The translations under genes were made by a program, and so were the position numbers. From Pseudomonas protegens (GTDB taxonomy: Bacteria; Pseudomonadota; Gammaproteobacteria; Pseudomonadales; Pseudomonadaceae), in contig NZ_CP031396.1 of assembly GCF_003363755.1 (NCBI RefSeq), positions 4,620,501 to 4,684,500 of the forward strand: 64,000 bases of DNA, given 5' to 3'. Of the stretch, positions 17,425 through 25,577 are shown one piece after another; positions within the stretch are counted from its first letter, which is position 1, and each line of letters begins with the position of its first letter. The notes under the pieces are model-generated. The model was not told the origin of the DNA, searched no databases, and worked only from the letters and a program-made list of their open reading frames with translations.

Positions 17425-19128
17425 ATGTCCCGTCTTCGTCCCATGCCCCGGCTGCTGGGTGCACTGACCCTGGCCCTGGTCACCCTGGCCGGTTGCAGCT
17501 CGCTGCCGCGCGAGCCGCAACCGGTGGCGGTGAACATCGTCGCCATCAACGACTTGCACGGCTATTTGCAGGCCAACCCCTTCAGCTACAAGGACCCCCA
17601 GGCCCCGGGCGGGGTGCGCAAGCTTGCGGCCGGCGGTATCGCCACCCTGGGCGGCATGCTCACCCAGCTGCGCCAGCAGGACCCGCAACTGCTGTTCATC
17701 GGCGCCGGTGACCTGGTGGGTGGCAGCCCGCCGCTGTCGGCCATGTGGGCCGACGAGCCGACCCTGGAAGCCCTGCGTCACATGGACATGAAACTCAGCG
17801 CCATCGGCAATCACGAACTGGACAACGGCAAGGCCGAGTTCCTGCGCCAGCTCAATGGCGGCTGCCAGTCATCGCGGCCGGACAAGGCCTGCCAGTTCCG
17901 CCCGAACTACCCGGGCAGCGGTTTCCCCTACCTGGCGGCCAACCTGCTGGACAGCGACACCGGCCAGCCGCTGTTGCCGGCCTACCGCATCGAAGAGGTG
18001 CGCGGGGTCAAGGTGGCCTTCGTCGGCGCAGTGCTGCGGGACGTGGCTTCGGTGGTCAGCGCCAAGGGCATGCGCGGTTTGCAGGTGGCCGATGAAGCCC
18101 AGTCCATTAACCAGTTGATTCCCGAACTCAACGCCAAGGGGGTCAACGCCATCGTCGCCGTGGTGCACCAGGGCGGCGCAACCCCTGAGCCGTTCGACCA
18201 GCAGGACTGCTCGCAGTTGAGTGGCGATATCGTCGACGTGGCCAAGCGCCTGGACCCGGCGGTGGACGTGTTGATCAGCGCTCACTCGCACCAGGGCTAC
18301 CTGTGCAAGGTCGGGCCATTGCTGGTGACCCAGGGCAATGCCTACGGCCATCTGTTGACCCACCTGACCCTGCAAGTGACCCCGGGCCAGCACCGGGTGA
18401 CGAGCATCCAGGCCCTTAACCTGCTGGCCGATCCGGCCCGTTATCCACAGGACCAGGACTTGGCGAAGCTGCAACAGGAGGTCGAGGCCCGCAGCAATCA
18501 GGTGCTGCTCCAGCCGGTAGGGGCGATTGCCGCCTCGCCGATTGCCCGGCGCGCTGATAACGCCGGGGAAATGCCCATCGGCGACCTGATCGCCGATGCC
18601 CACCTGGCGGGTGGCCGGGCCAACGGTGCGCAAATCGCCTTCATGAACACCGGCGGCATTCGCAGCGACCTGGCCCTGGAACCGGGGCAGACCCAGGTGA
18701 ACTACGGGCAACTGGCGCCCCTGCAACCGTTCAACAACAACCTGATCGCCTTCGATCTCACGGGGCGGCAGATCGAACAGGTGCTCAACCAGCAATGGAA
18801 GGGCGCGGACGATGCCAACATCCTGCAAGTGTCCCAGGGCTTCAGTTATCGCTGGGACGCCCAGCGCCCGCTGGACAGCCGCGTAGTGCCCGGCAGCCTG
18901 CGCCTCAACGGCAAGCCGCTGCAGGCCGATGGCAACTACCGACTGGTGATGAATGGCTTCCTGGCCGATGGCGGCGACCGCTTCAGCCTGTTCAAGAGCG
19001 GCCGCAACCGCAGCGACCTCGGGCTCAGCGATCTGGACGCGATGCTGCAGTACCTCAAGGCCATGGACCAGCAGGGCCAGCCTGTGGGTTCCAGCACCAG
19101 CGCCGGGCGCATCCAGCGCCTCAACTGA
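17425..19128 (+). CDS. 5'-nucleotidase (UshA-like) lipoprotein
   Basis: A 567-residue bifunctional nucleotidase-type protein. A lipoprotein signal ends at the lipobox LAGC (TLAGCSSLPREP), so it should be membrane-anchored and face the periplasm or outside. The N-terminal metallophosphatase domain has the metal-ligand motifs AINDLHG, GAGDLVGG, AIGNHELDNG, VVHQGG and SAHSHQG. The C-terminal 5'-nucleotidase domain shows AFMNTGGIRSDLALEPGQ and LQPFNNNLIAFDLTG. The family cleaves phosphate from nucleotides or related esters. The ATG at 17425 has AAGGA 8 bases upstream. With the neighbouring receptor and TonB set it suggests uptake of nucleotide or phosphate compounds. Confidence 0.9.
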   Translation: MSRLRPMPRLLGALTLALVTLAGCSSLPREPQPVAVNIVAINDLHGYLQANPFSYKDPQAPGGVRKLAAGGIATLGGMLTQLRQQDPQLLFIGAGDLVGGSPPLSAMWADEPTLEALRHMDMKLSAIGNHELDNGKAEFLRQLNGGCQSSRPDKACQFRPNYPGSGFPYLAANLLDSDTGQPLLPAYRIEEVRGVKVAFVGAVLRDVASVVSAKGMRGLQVADEAQSINQLIPELNAKGVNAIVAVVHQGGATPEPFDQQDCSQLSGDIVDVAKRLDPAVDVLISAHSHQGYLCKVGPLLVTQGNAYGHLLTHLTLQVTPGQHRVTSIQALNLLADPARYPQDQDLAKLQQEVEARSNQVLLQPVGAIAASPIARRADNAGEMPIGDLIADAHLAGGRANGAQIAFMNTGGIRSDLALEPGQTQVNYGQLAPLQPFNNNLIAFDLTGRQIEQVLNQQWKGADDANILQVSQGFSYRWDAQRPLDSRVVPGSLRLNGKPLQADGNYRLVMNGFLADGGDRFSLFKSGRNRSDLGLSDLDAMLQYLKAMDQQGQPVGSSTSAGRIQRLN

Positions 19129-19150
19129 CACCAGAAGCGCCCCGATCCTT

Positions 19151-19298
19151 GTAGCCGCTGCCGAGCCTGCGAGGCTGCGAAAAGGTCCGCAGGACCTTGC
19201 TTGGCGATCTCCCGCCAAGCCAGCAGCGGCCTCAAGACCGCCGCGACCACTTCGTCGGAGTGCCGCCCAGCTCGTTCGCAGCCTGCGCCAGCGGCTAC
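19151..19298 (+). repeat. REPIN (paired inverted REP elements)
   Basis: It starts GTAGCCGCTGCCGAGCCTGC and ends GCCTGCGCCAGCGGCTAC, a large imperfect palindrome of the fluorescent-pseudomonad REP type. It lies between the nucleotidase gene and the next receptor and can act as a transcript-end hairpin. Confidence 0.85.
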
Positions 19299-19334
19299 AA
19301 GGAGTGCATCGGGCGGGGGGCGTTTTCGCCATCG

Positions 19335-19348
19335 TGAAAATATTTTCA
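19335..19348 (+). promoter_or_regulatory. Perfect AT-rich palindrome upstream of the STN receptor
   Basis: TGAAAATATTTTCA is a 14-base perfect palindrome 95 bases before the receptor start. It could be a regulator site. I do not recognise the regulator. Confidence 0.35.
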
Positions 19349-19394
19349 AAAAACAGGTGAGGTCTTTGCGTTCGAGCTACGTGTAGTGCTTGAA

Positions 19395-19413
19395 AGTGCG
19401 ACTAATTCGCATT
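19395..19413 (+). promoter_or_regulatory. Fur-box-like site before the STN receptor
   Basis: Read on the minus strand, AATGCGAATTAGTCGCACT matches 15 of 19 positions of the palindromic Fur pattern AATGAGAATTATTCTCATT. It ends 29 bases before the start codon. This supports an iron or siderophore role for the receptor. Confidence 0.5.
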
Positions 19414-19442
19414 CATGGCTTTTTTACACGCGAGTCTCAAGC

Positions 19443-21881
19443 ATGAAGTCCAGGGCACATTCGGCGGCAAACGCTTCGGTCAAACGGTGGTTCGGCGCTT
19501 CGGCGCTGGTGGTGTCGGGGTTGGCGTGGCTGCCCCTGAGCGTGGCGCAGGCGGCCGAGGCCGGCAGTGCGCAACACGGCGCGCTGTTCAACTTTGCCAT
19601 CGTGGCCAAGCCGCTGCCCCAGGCCCTGAGCGATTTCACCCGGGTCACCGGGATCAGCGTGGTCTACACCGACGAAGCGCCTTATGCGTTCAAGGCACCG
19701 GCTCTGAGCGGCCCGTTCAGCGCCGAACAGGCCCTGCAGCGTCTGCTGGGCGGTTCCGGCTTCACCTACCGGCGCAGCGACGCGCACACCCTGGTCCTGG
19801 AACCCTTGCCCAGCAGTGGCGCACTGAACCTGGGGGCCACCAGCATCACCACCCCGGGCCTCGACGACAGCACCAGCTACCAGCCGCCGGCCACCACTTC
19901 GGTGGCCCGTTCCCAGGCGCTGAACCAGGAAATCCCGCAGATCATCAACGTAGTGCCGGCCCAGGTGCTGCGGGACCAGACCCCGCGCAATCTGGACGAT
20001 GCCCTGAAGAACGTCAGCGGCATCACCCAGACCAACACCCTGGGCGGCACCCAGGATGCGGTGCTGTTGCGCGGCTTCGGTGACAACCGCAACGGCTCGA
20101 TCATGCGCGACAGCATGCCAGTGGTGCAGGGCCGGGCGCTGAATGCCACGGCGGACCGGGTGGAAGTGCTCAAGGGCCCGTCGTCTCTGCTGTACGGCAT
20201 CCAGGACCCGGGCGGGGTCATCAACATTGTCAGCAAGAAGCCTGAATTGCAGCAGTCCACGGCCCTGACCGTGCGTGGCTCGACCTACGGCTCGGGCAAG
20301 AACGGCAGCGGCGGCAGCCTCGACACCACCGGCCCGCTGGGTGATTCGGGGCTGGCCTACCGCTTGATCGTCGACCATGAAGACGAAGACTACTGGCGCA
20401 ACTTCGGCACCCATCGCGAATCCCTGGTGGCGCCGTCTTTGGCCTGGTACGGCGAGCGCACCAAGGTACTGCTGGCCTATGAGCACCGCGAGTTCCTGAC
20501 CCCCTTCGACCGTGGCACCGCCATCGATCCCAAGACCAACCACCCGCTGGACATCCCGGCCACCCGACGCCTGGACGAGCCGTTCAACAACATGGAAGGG
20601 CGCTCGGACCTGTATCGCTTTGAAGTCGACCACGAGCTCAGCGACGACTGGAAGGCCCACTTCGGCTACAGCTGGAACCGCGAGACCTACGACGCCAGCC
20701 AGGTGCGCCTGACCGCGGTAAATGCCAACGGCACCCTGACCCGGGCCATGGACGGCACCCAGGACGCCCTGACCACCGACCGCTACGCCACCGTCAGCCT
20801 GGAAGGCCAGGTGCAACTGGGCGGCATGCGCCACGATCTGGTGTTCGGCCTGGATGATGAGTACCGCAAGATCTACCGCGCCGACCTGATCCGGCAGAAA
20901 AGCCGGACCACCTTCAACTACCTGAACCCGGTCTACGGCCGGGAAGTGGCCGGAACCACGGTCAGCGCCAACGACAGTGCGCAGACCGACCTGTTGCGCA
21001 GCGACTCGCTGTTTTTCCAGGACGCCATCCACCTTACCGACCAGTGGATTCTGGTGGGCGGCGGACGTTTCCAGGAATACGACCAGTACGCCGGCAAGGG
21101 CCGGCCGTTCCGGGTCAACACCAACAGCAACGGACAGAAATTCGTGCCGCGGGCCGGTCTGGTGTATCGCTACACCGACCAGTTGTCGCTCTACGGCAGC
21201 TACACCGAGTCGTTCAAGCCGAACTCCAGCATCGCCGATCTGGCCGGTGGCAGCGCGGTGCTCGACGGCTCCATCGCCCCGGAAGAAGCCAAGTCCTGGG
21301 AGCTGGGGGCCAAGCTCGACATTCCCGGGCGCGTCACCGCCAGCGCGGCGCTGTTCGATATCACCAAGCGCAATGTGCTGGTGACCACCGCCACCGCTAC
21401 CGAGACGGTCACCAGCGTCGCCGGTGAGGTGCACTCCCAGGGCCTGGAACTGGACCTGACCGGGCAGCTCACCGATCAGTGGAGCCTGATTGGCAGCTAC
21501 GCCTACACCGATACCGAAGTGACCAAGGACACCCAGTACAAGGGCAAGCAACTGCAGAACGTGGCCAAGAACACCGGCTCGCTGTCGGCGGTCTACGACT
21601 TCGGCAGCCTGATCGGCGGCGACCGCCTGCGCGTCGGCGCCGGGGCCCGTTATGTCGGCGAGCGCGCCGGGGATGCGCCCAACAGCTTCGACCTGCCGGG
21701 CTACACCGTGGCCGATGCCTTTGCCACCTACGACACCCGGGTCGAAGGGCAGAAGGTCAAGTTCCAGCTCAACGTGAAGAACCTGTTCGACAAGACTTAC
21801 TACACCTCGTCGGCCAGCAAGTTCTTCGTGTCCATGGGGGATGCCCGCCAGGTGTCGCTGTCCAGCACCCTGGAGTTCTGA
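19443..21881 (+). CDS. TonB-dependent siderophore receptor with signalling (STN) domain
   Basis: An 812-residue receptor. After a long signal peptide (cleavage near VAQAA) comes an STN signalling domain (FNFAIVAKPLPQALSDFTRV to about residue 125), then a plug with NQEIPQIINVVPAQVLRDQ, VLLRGFGDNRNGSIMRDSMP and KGPSSLLYGIQDPGGVINIV. The barrel ends NVKNLFDKTYYTSSASKF and a final phenylalanine. The plug resembles hydroxamate siderophore receptors of the FpvA/FoxA/FiuA group. An STN receptor needs a FecR/ECF sigma pair. No pair is adjacent, and the nearest orphan pair lies at 11414-12975, 6.5 kb upstream. The ATG at 19443 is chosen because a signal peptide follows directly. Confidence 0.92.
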   Translation: MKSRAHSAANASVKRWFGASALVVSGLAWLPLSVAQAAEAGSAQHGALFNFAIVAKPLPQALSDFTRVTGISVVYTDEAPYAFKAPALSGPFSAEQALQRLLGGSGFTYRRSDAHTLVLEPLPSSGALNLGATSITTPGLDDSTSYQPPATTSVARSQALNQEIPQIINVVPAQVLRDQTPRNLDDALKNVSGITQTNTLGGTQDAVLLRGFGDNRNGSIMRDSMPVVQGRALNATADRVEVLKGPSSLLYGIQDPGGVINIVSKKPELQQSTALTVRGSTYGSGKNGSGGSLDTTGPLGDSGLAYRLIVDHEDEDYWRNFGTHRESLVAPSLAWYGERTKVLLAYEHREFLTPFDRGTAIDPKTNHPLDIPATRRLDEPFNNMEGRSDLYRFEVDHELSDDWKAHFGYSWNRETYDASQVRLTAVNANGTLTRAMDGTQDALTTDRYATVSLEGQVQLGGMRHDLVFGLDDEYRKIYRADLIRQKSRTTFNYLNPVYGREVAGTTVSANDSAQTDLLRSDSLFFQDAIHLTDQWILVGGGRFQEYDQYAGKGRPFRVNTNSNGQKFVPRAGLVYRYTDQLSLYGSYTESFKPNSSIADLAGGSAVLDGSIAPEEAKSWELGAKLDIPGRVTASAALFDITKRNVLVTTATATETVTSVAGEVHSQGLELDLTGQLTDQWSLIGSYAYTDTEVTKDTQYKGKQLQNVAKNTGSLSAVYDFGSLIGGDRLRVGAGARYVGERAGDAPNSFDLPGYTVADAFATYDTRVEGQKVKFQLNVKNLFDKTYYTSSASKFFVSMGDARQVSLSSTLEF

Positions 21882-21915
21882 TGAGCACCCTGGTCCTGGG
21901 CGTGGCCGTGGCGCC

Positions 21916-22743
21916 TTAGTCGGCGCCCAGCGCCAGGGCTTGCGCTTGCGCCGCACAGTCGCCGCTGGCGGTCAGGCCCTTGGCGCGAACGGCCAGCAGC
22001 TCTTGCCGGGCGACGGCGAAGTCGGCCTGGAAGGTCGGATCGGTGTGCAAGCGTGCCACGGTGGTCGCGCCAATCTCGCGGCCTTCACGGACGTCGCTGT
22101 ACCAGTGCACGTTGCACACCATGCGGCTTTCCGAATAGGCCCGGCCACGGGCCCAGAGCGCGTTGCCGTGCTCGGGGGCCAGTTCGCTCAACAGCAGCGC
22201 CCAGGCCCAGCCGATGGCGCTGTGGCCCGATGGGTAGGAACCATCCGCGGCCAGCTTGGCTTCATCTTCCGGGGTGCAACTGGGCTGCTGGTTGTAGACG
22301 AAGGGCCGGGGGCGCTGGTAGCGCTTCTTTGCGCGATAGGTGGCCAGCCCGGCATCGGTCAGGGTCCGGCGCAAGACTCTGTACAGCGCAGGTGTTTGCT
22401 GTTCGCTGATGGGCGCATCCAGCGCACAGGAAAACGTCTCTGCGGCGGCGGGGAATTTCAGGTTGGCATCGCTGATGGCCAACGCCCAGCGTTTGCTGCC
22501 ACGCAAGGCCTGGCTCTTTTCAGCCATGCTCTGGTCCAGCGCGAAGGCTGGCGTGCCCACCGCAGGAGGTGGTGGTAACAGCGACAGACTATTGGGCAGA
22601 TCCTGCTGTTTCAGATAACCGATCAAGTAACCCGGTCGGAACTCCGGGACGCTTTCCGTTTGGCTGGTTTGTTTGGCCACGGCGGAGTGGATCAGACTTG
22701 AAAACAATAGACCGGCCAAACAGTTCGATAGTAGGCGTTGCAT
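21916..22743 (-). CDS. Class A non-specific acid phosphatase (PAP2 superfamily, PhoN-like)
   Basis: A 275-residue secreted phosphatase. The signal peptide ends near HSAVA. The three motifs of the phosphatidic-acid-phosphatase/vanadium-peroxidase fold are visible: KRYQRPRPFVYNQQ, SYPSGHSAIGWAWALLL and SRMVCNVHWYSDVREGREIG. Class A enzymes of this kind release phosphate from many organic esters in the periplasm. An AGGTG site precedes the ATG. It is 52 bases downstream of the OprD-type porin gene on the same strand, and its end faces the receptor gene at only 34 bases. The nearby 5'-nucleotidase suggests a phosphate-scavenging neighbourhood. Confidence 0.92.
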   Translation of the reverse strand: MQRLLSNCLAGLLFSSLIHSAVAKQTSQTESVPEFRPGYLIGYLKQQDLPNSLSLLPPPPAVGTPAFALDQSMAEKSQALRGSKRWALAISDANLKFPAAAETFSCALDAPISEQQTPALYRVLRRTLTDAGLATYRAKKRYQRPRPFVYNQQPSCTPEDEAKLAADGSYPSGHSAIGWAWALLLSELAPEHGNALWARGRAYSESRMVCNVHWYSDVREGREIGATTVARLHTDPTFQADFAVARQELLAVRAKGLTASGDCAAQAQALALGAD

Positions 22744-22795
22744 GTGGATATCACCTCTAGGAGTTTGATTCGCTACATGGGTTCTGCTTGTTGGG

Positions 22796-24070
22796 TTACT
22801 TGATGTTCCAGGCGTAATTGAACATCAGCCGTGTATCATCGGTGTCGCGAATGAAGTTCTTGGCATAGTTGGAGCGATAGTGTGCGGTGCGCAGGCGCAC
22901 ACTCAAGTTTTTCAGTGGGCCTTGTTGCACGACATAACGCAGTTCGTTATCCAACTCCCATGACTTGCCAATGGTTCGGGTGCCGGTGATTTCGGCATGG
23001 CTGCCGGATATATAGCGGCTGTTGATACTCAGTCCCGGCAAACCCAGGTTGGCGAAGTCATAGCCATAACGAAGTGCCCAGGAACGTTCCTTGGCATTGG
23101 CGAAGTCACCCAGTACCGATAAGTTGATCAAGTTGGCATCGGCGCCCAGGATGTTGGCATAACCGGTGTCTCCCAACATTCGCTGATAAGCCAGGCCAAG
23201 GCTGTGGCCTTTATAGGCATAGCCGAGTAGCCCCTGCAGAGCGCGGTTGTCGATCTTGCCGCCTTTGGCATTGCCATAGTCGTTCATCAGGCTCAAGCGC
23301 AGATCGCTGCTGAACGTCCCCGCGCCCCAGGGGCTCTTGTTGACCAGGGTGAAGACCTGCTGGCGGTAGATGTCCTCCAGTTGGGCGACATGCACCCGCG
23401 CCAGCCATTGCTTGTGGAACCGATAGTCGACGCCCGCCATGTCGAAATGATCCGCCGTTGCCCCCTGACCCTGGAAGCGCCGGTTCAAGGGGCTCAAGGT
23501 CAGTGGCGTGTACTGCGTGGCGTTGCGCTGCATGACCCGGCTCAGGCGCCCGGCGGTCAACTCCAGGTCATCGATTTCATTCGAGGTCAGCAGCCCGCCT
23601 TCGAAAATCTGCGGAAACAGGCGGCCGTCGTTGGGTTTCAAGGTGGGCAGTACCGGTGGCACCAGCGCGCCGAACTTGAACAGGGTCTTGCTGGCCTTGA
23701 GCTTCCCGGCCAGGGCCAGTTTCCAATAGTCATCCTCTGCCCGGCCATCGCGTCCCACCTTCAGCAGCCCGGTGCCGGTTCGGCCAGGCGCGGAGTCCAG
23801 CTTGATGCCGAGCATGCCGATGGCGTCGGCACCCACACCCAGGCGGCCCTCGGTAAACCCCGAGTCCAGGCGCAAGAGCAAACCTTGTGCCCATTCTTCA
23901 CGGCTGGGCGCGGTGCCTTCGCGATAGTCCCGATTGAAGTAATAGTTGCGCAGTTCCAGGCGCGCGCTGCTGTCTTCAAGCAGTTCGGCTTTTACCGGGA
24001 TGGCCAGCAGCCCGGCGCAAAGTAGGGTAGAGCGGTTGAGCCATTGTCGTGGCCAGTGTCTTGAAGGCAT
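22796..24070 (-). CDS. OprD-family outer-membrane porin
   Basis: A 424-residue porin of the OprD group. A signal peptide ends near PVKA. Then the family start appears (LEDSSARLELRNYYFNRDYR), followed by VGADAIGMLGIKLDSAPGRT and DGRLFPQIFEGGLLTSNEID, and the chain ends LRTAHYRSNYAKNFIRDTDD then LMFNYAWNIK. OprD-type porins admit basic amino acids, peptides or small carboxylates, and the substrate cannot be told here. AGAGG lies before the ATG, and a CA-rich Hfq/Crc-like motif lies just upstream. It is probably co-transcribed with the acid phosphatase gene. Confidence 0.92.
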   Translation of the reverse strand: MPSRHWPRQWLNRSTLLCAGLLAIPVKAELLEDSSARLELRNYYFNRDYREGTAPSREEWAQGLLLRLDSGFTEGRLGVGADAIGMLGIKLDSAPGRTGTGLLKVGRDGRAEDDYWKLALAGKLKASKTLFKFGALVPPVLPTLKPNDGRLFPQIFEGGLLTSNEIDDLELTAGRLSRVMQRNATQYTPLTLSPLNRRFQGQGATADHFDMAGVDYRFHKQWLARVHVAQLEDIYRQQVFTLVNKSPWGAGTFSSDLRLSLMNDYGNAKGGKIDNRALQGLLGYAYKGHSLGLAYQRMLGDTGYANILGADANLINLSVLGDFANAKERSWALRYGYDFANLGLPGLSINSRYISGSHAEITGTRTIGKSWELDNELRYVVQQGPLKNLSVRLRTAHYRSNYAKNFIRDTDDTRLMFNYAWNIK

Positions 24071-24080
24071 TTCATCGTCC

Positions 24081-24097
24081 TCTGTTTTTGTTGTTTT
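24081..24097 (-). promoter_or_regulatory. CA-motif, probable Hfq/Crc site before the porin gene
   Basis: The minus-strand leader reads AAAACAACAAAAACAGA directly before the AGAGG ribosome site. It contains AACAACAA, a match to AANAANAA, bound by Hfq/Crc in pseudomonads to block translation when preferred carbon sources are present. Confidence 0.55.
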
Positions 24098-24545
24098 AGG
24101 AGAAAGGCGATTGGGGGCTGATGTGTTGAGTCTTTGCAGCTTTGTTTAAATGTGATGAAGGGTGGGTGAAGTTGTGGGTGTGGCTTTTTTGGGGTTGAAG
24201 TTAATGGGGGTGAAGGCGTGTGGCTGTTTGTTGAATCTTTGCGTAATGCCGGGGATTCAAGGCCTAAAGACTAAGTTGGGTCTGGGGTTAAACAAGAATC
24301 ATCAGTTCTGTGAATGGGGTGATAACTGAAGTTTTAAAATAATTACCTGTTTGCGTTTTTGTTTGTCATATCGGTACTTGTTGGAAGTGCTCTTTTATAG
24401 AGGGCGGCGTAGGGGTTTATTAATTGTTTGGTAAGAGTTGTCCTGTTTAGGTAAAGAATTTGAGTAATTTACTTATTCAGGCGTGCCGATGCGGACTTTG
24501 GCATAAGAAGGGGCCTACAGAGGCGGGTCAGGATTAAGCCGAACC
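24098..24545. other. AT-rich intergenic stretch without a gene
   Basis: About 450 bases between the ends of the porin leader and the AraC-type gene. It is clearly more AT-rich than its surroundings. I see no convincing gene, hairpin terminator or repeat. It should hold the promoter of the porin-phosphatase pair, but I cannot place it. Confidence 0.5.
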
Positions 24546-25421
24546 TCAGCGCAGGAATGCCAGGCGGTAGTCCCCCGGTGTTCCACCCAGGGCCTGGCGG
24601 AAGCGATTGTTGAAGTGGCTGGCACTGGCAAAACCACAGGCCAGGGCAATCTCCCCCAGGGGCTGGGCAGTGCTGCGTAGCAGGTGCCGGGCCCGGCTCA
24701 GGCGCCGGGCCAGCACATATTGATGGGGCGGCAGGCCGAAGCTTGCGCGGAACATGCGGGCGAAGTGGTACTCCGACAGCGCACACAACCCCGCCAGTTG
24801 GCCCAGGCTCAGGGGCGCGTCCAGCTGGCTGTCGATGTAGTCCACCAGCAGGCGGCGCTGGTGCGCGGCCAAGCCGCCCTTGAGCCGGGCACCCTGGCGC
24901 AGGCCCACTTGATTGAGCAGGGCATGGCAGAGCATCTCGTGGGCCAGGCTGCTGGTGAGCAGGCGCTCGCCGGGCTCGTCCCAGTTCAGGCGGACCAGTT
25001 GCGCAAAGCGCCGGGTCTGCTCGGGGTCGTCGACAAAGGTGCTTTCGCGCAGTTGCATGGCCCGCGGCTCGCGGTCCAGCAGGGTGACGCAACCCAGGGC
25101 GAATTGCTCGGGGCTGAAATACACGTGGGCCAGGCGGATATCGCCGTTGATCACCCAGGCCGACTGGTGCTCGGCGGGCAGGATGCACAGCTTGCCCGGG
25201 CCGCCTTTGCTGCCCGGCTGATCGCGGCGAAAGGTGCCGGTGCCGCCGGCCAGGTAGCAGGACAGGGTGTGGTGGCCGGGCGCCTCATATTCCTGGGCGT
25301 CGTGATGGTTGCTCCACAAGGCTGCGGACAAGCCGTCTCCGAGCTCGGCGCTGTGCTCCAGGCGAGCATGGGGCGAGCGGTTCAAGGCTTGGAAGACTTG
25401 CAGGGTATCCAGTGCGGGCAT
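24546..25421 (-). CDS. AraC-family transcriptional regulator
   Basis: A 291-residue regulator with an N-terminal AraC-binding cupin-like domain (GHHTLSCYLAGGTGTFRRDQ, CILPAEHQSAWVINGDI) and a C-terminal double helix-turn-helix. The latter shows LSLGQLAGLCALSEYHFARM, RASFGLPPHQYVLARRLSRA and LGEIALACGFASASHFNNRF. The ATG at 25421 is used because upstream codons give an atypical N-terminus. It is divergent from an EamA transporter gene (156 bases apart), which it may control. Confidence 0.9.
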   Translation of the reverse strand: MPALDTLQVFQALNRSPHARLEHSAELGDGLSAALWSNHHDAQEYEAPGHHTLSCYLAGGTGTFRRDQPGSKGGPGKLCILPAEHQSAWVINGDIRLAHVYFSPEQFALGCVTLLDREPRAMQLRESTFVDDPEQTRRFAQLVRLNWDEPGERLLTSSLAHEMLCHALLNQVGLRQGARLKGGLAAHQRRLLVDYIDSQLDAPLSLGQLAGLCALSEYHFARMFRASFGLPPHQYVLARRLSRARHLLRSTAQPLGEIALACGFASASHFNNRFRQALGGTPGDYRLAFLR

Positions 25422-25577
25422 GCTGTTCGAATCGGCAAGGGGTCCGGTTTCCGGTGGTTTGCATGCTACTCCCTCGCCGGTTCGCCGCCAGCCCCGGGCC
25501 GATAAAAAGCGCAAGTTTATGCAAGCGCCCAAGGTCGGTCGGGCGGGACACTGCACGCCTTATAAAGGAGTCGCGCC

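Noticed and set aside
19437..21956. Very long minus-strand open frame (839 codons) opposite the STN receptor
   Set aside because: Low-complexity composition. The receptor on the plus strand has clear signal, plug and barrel features over the same bases.
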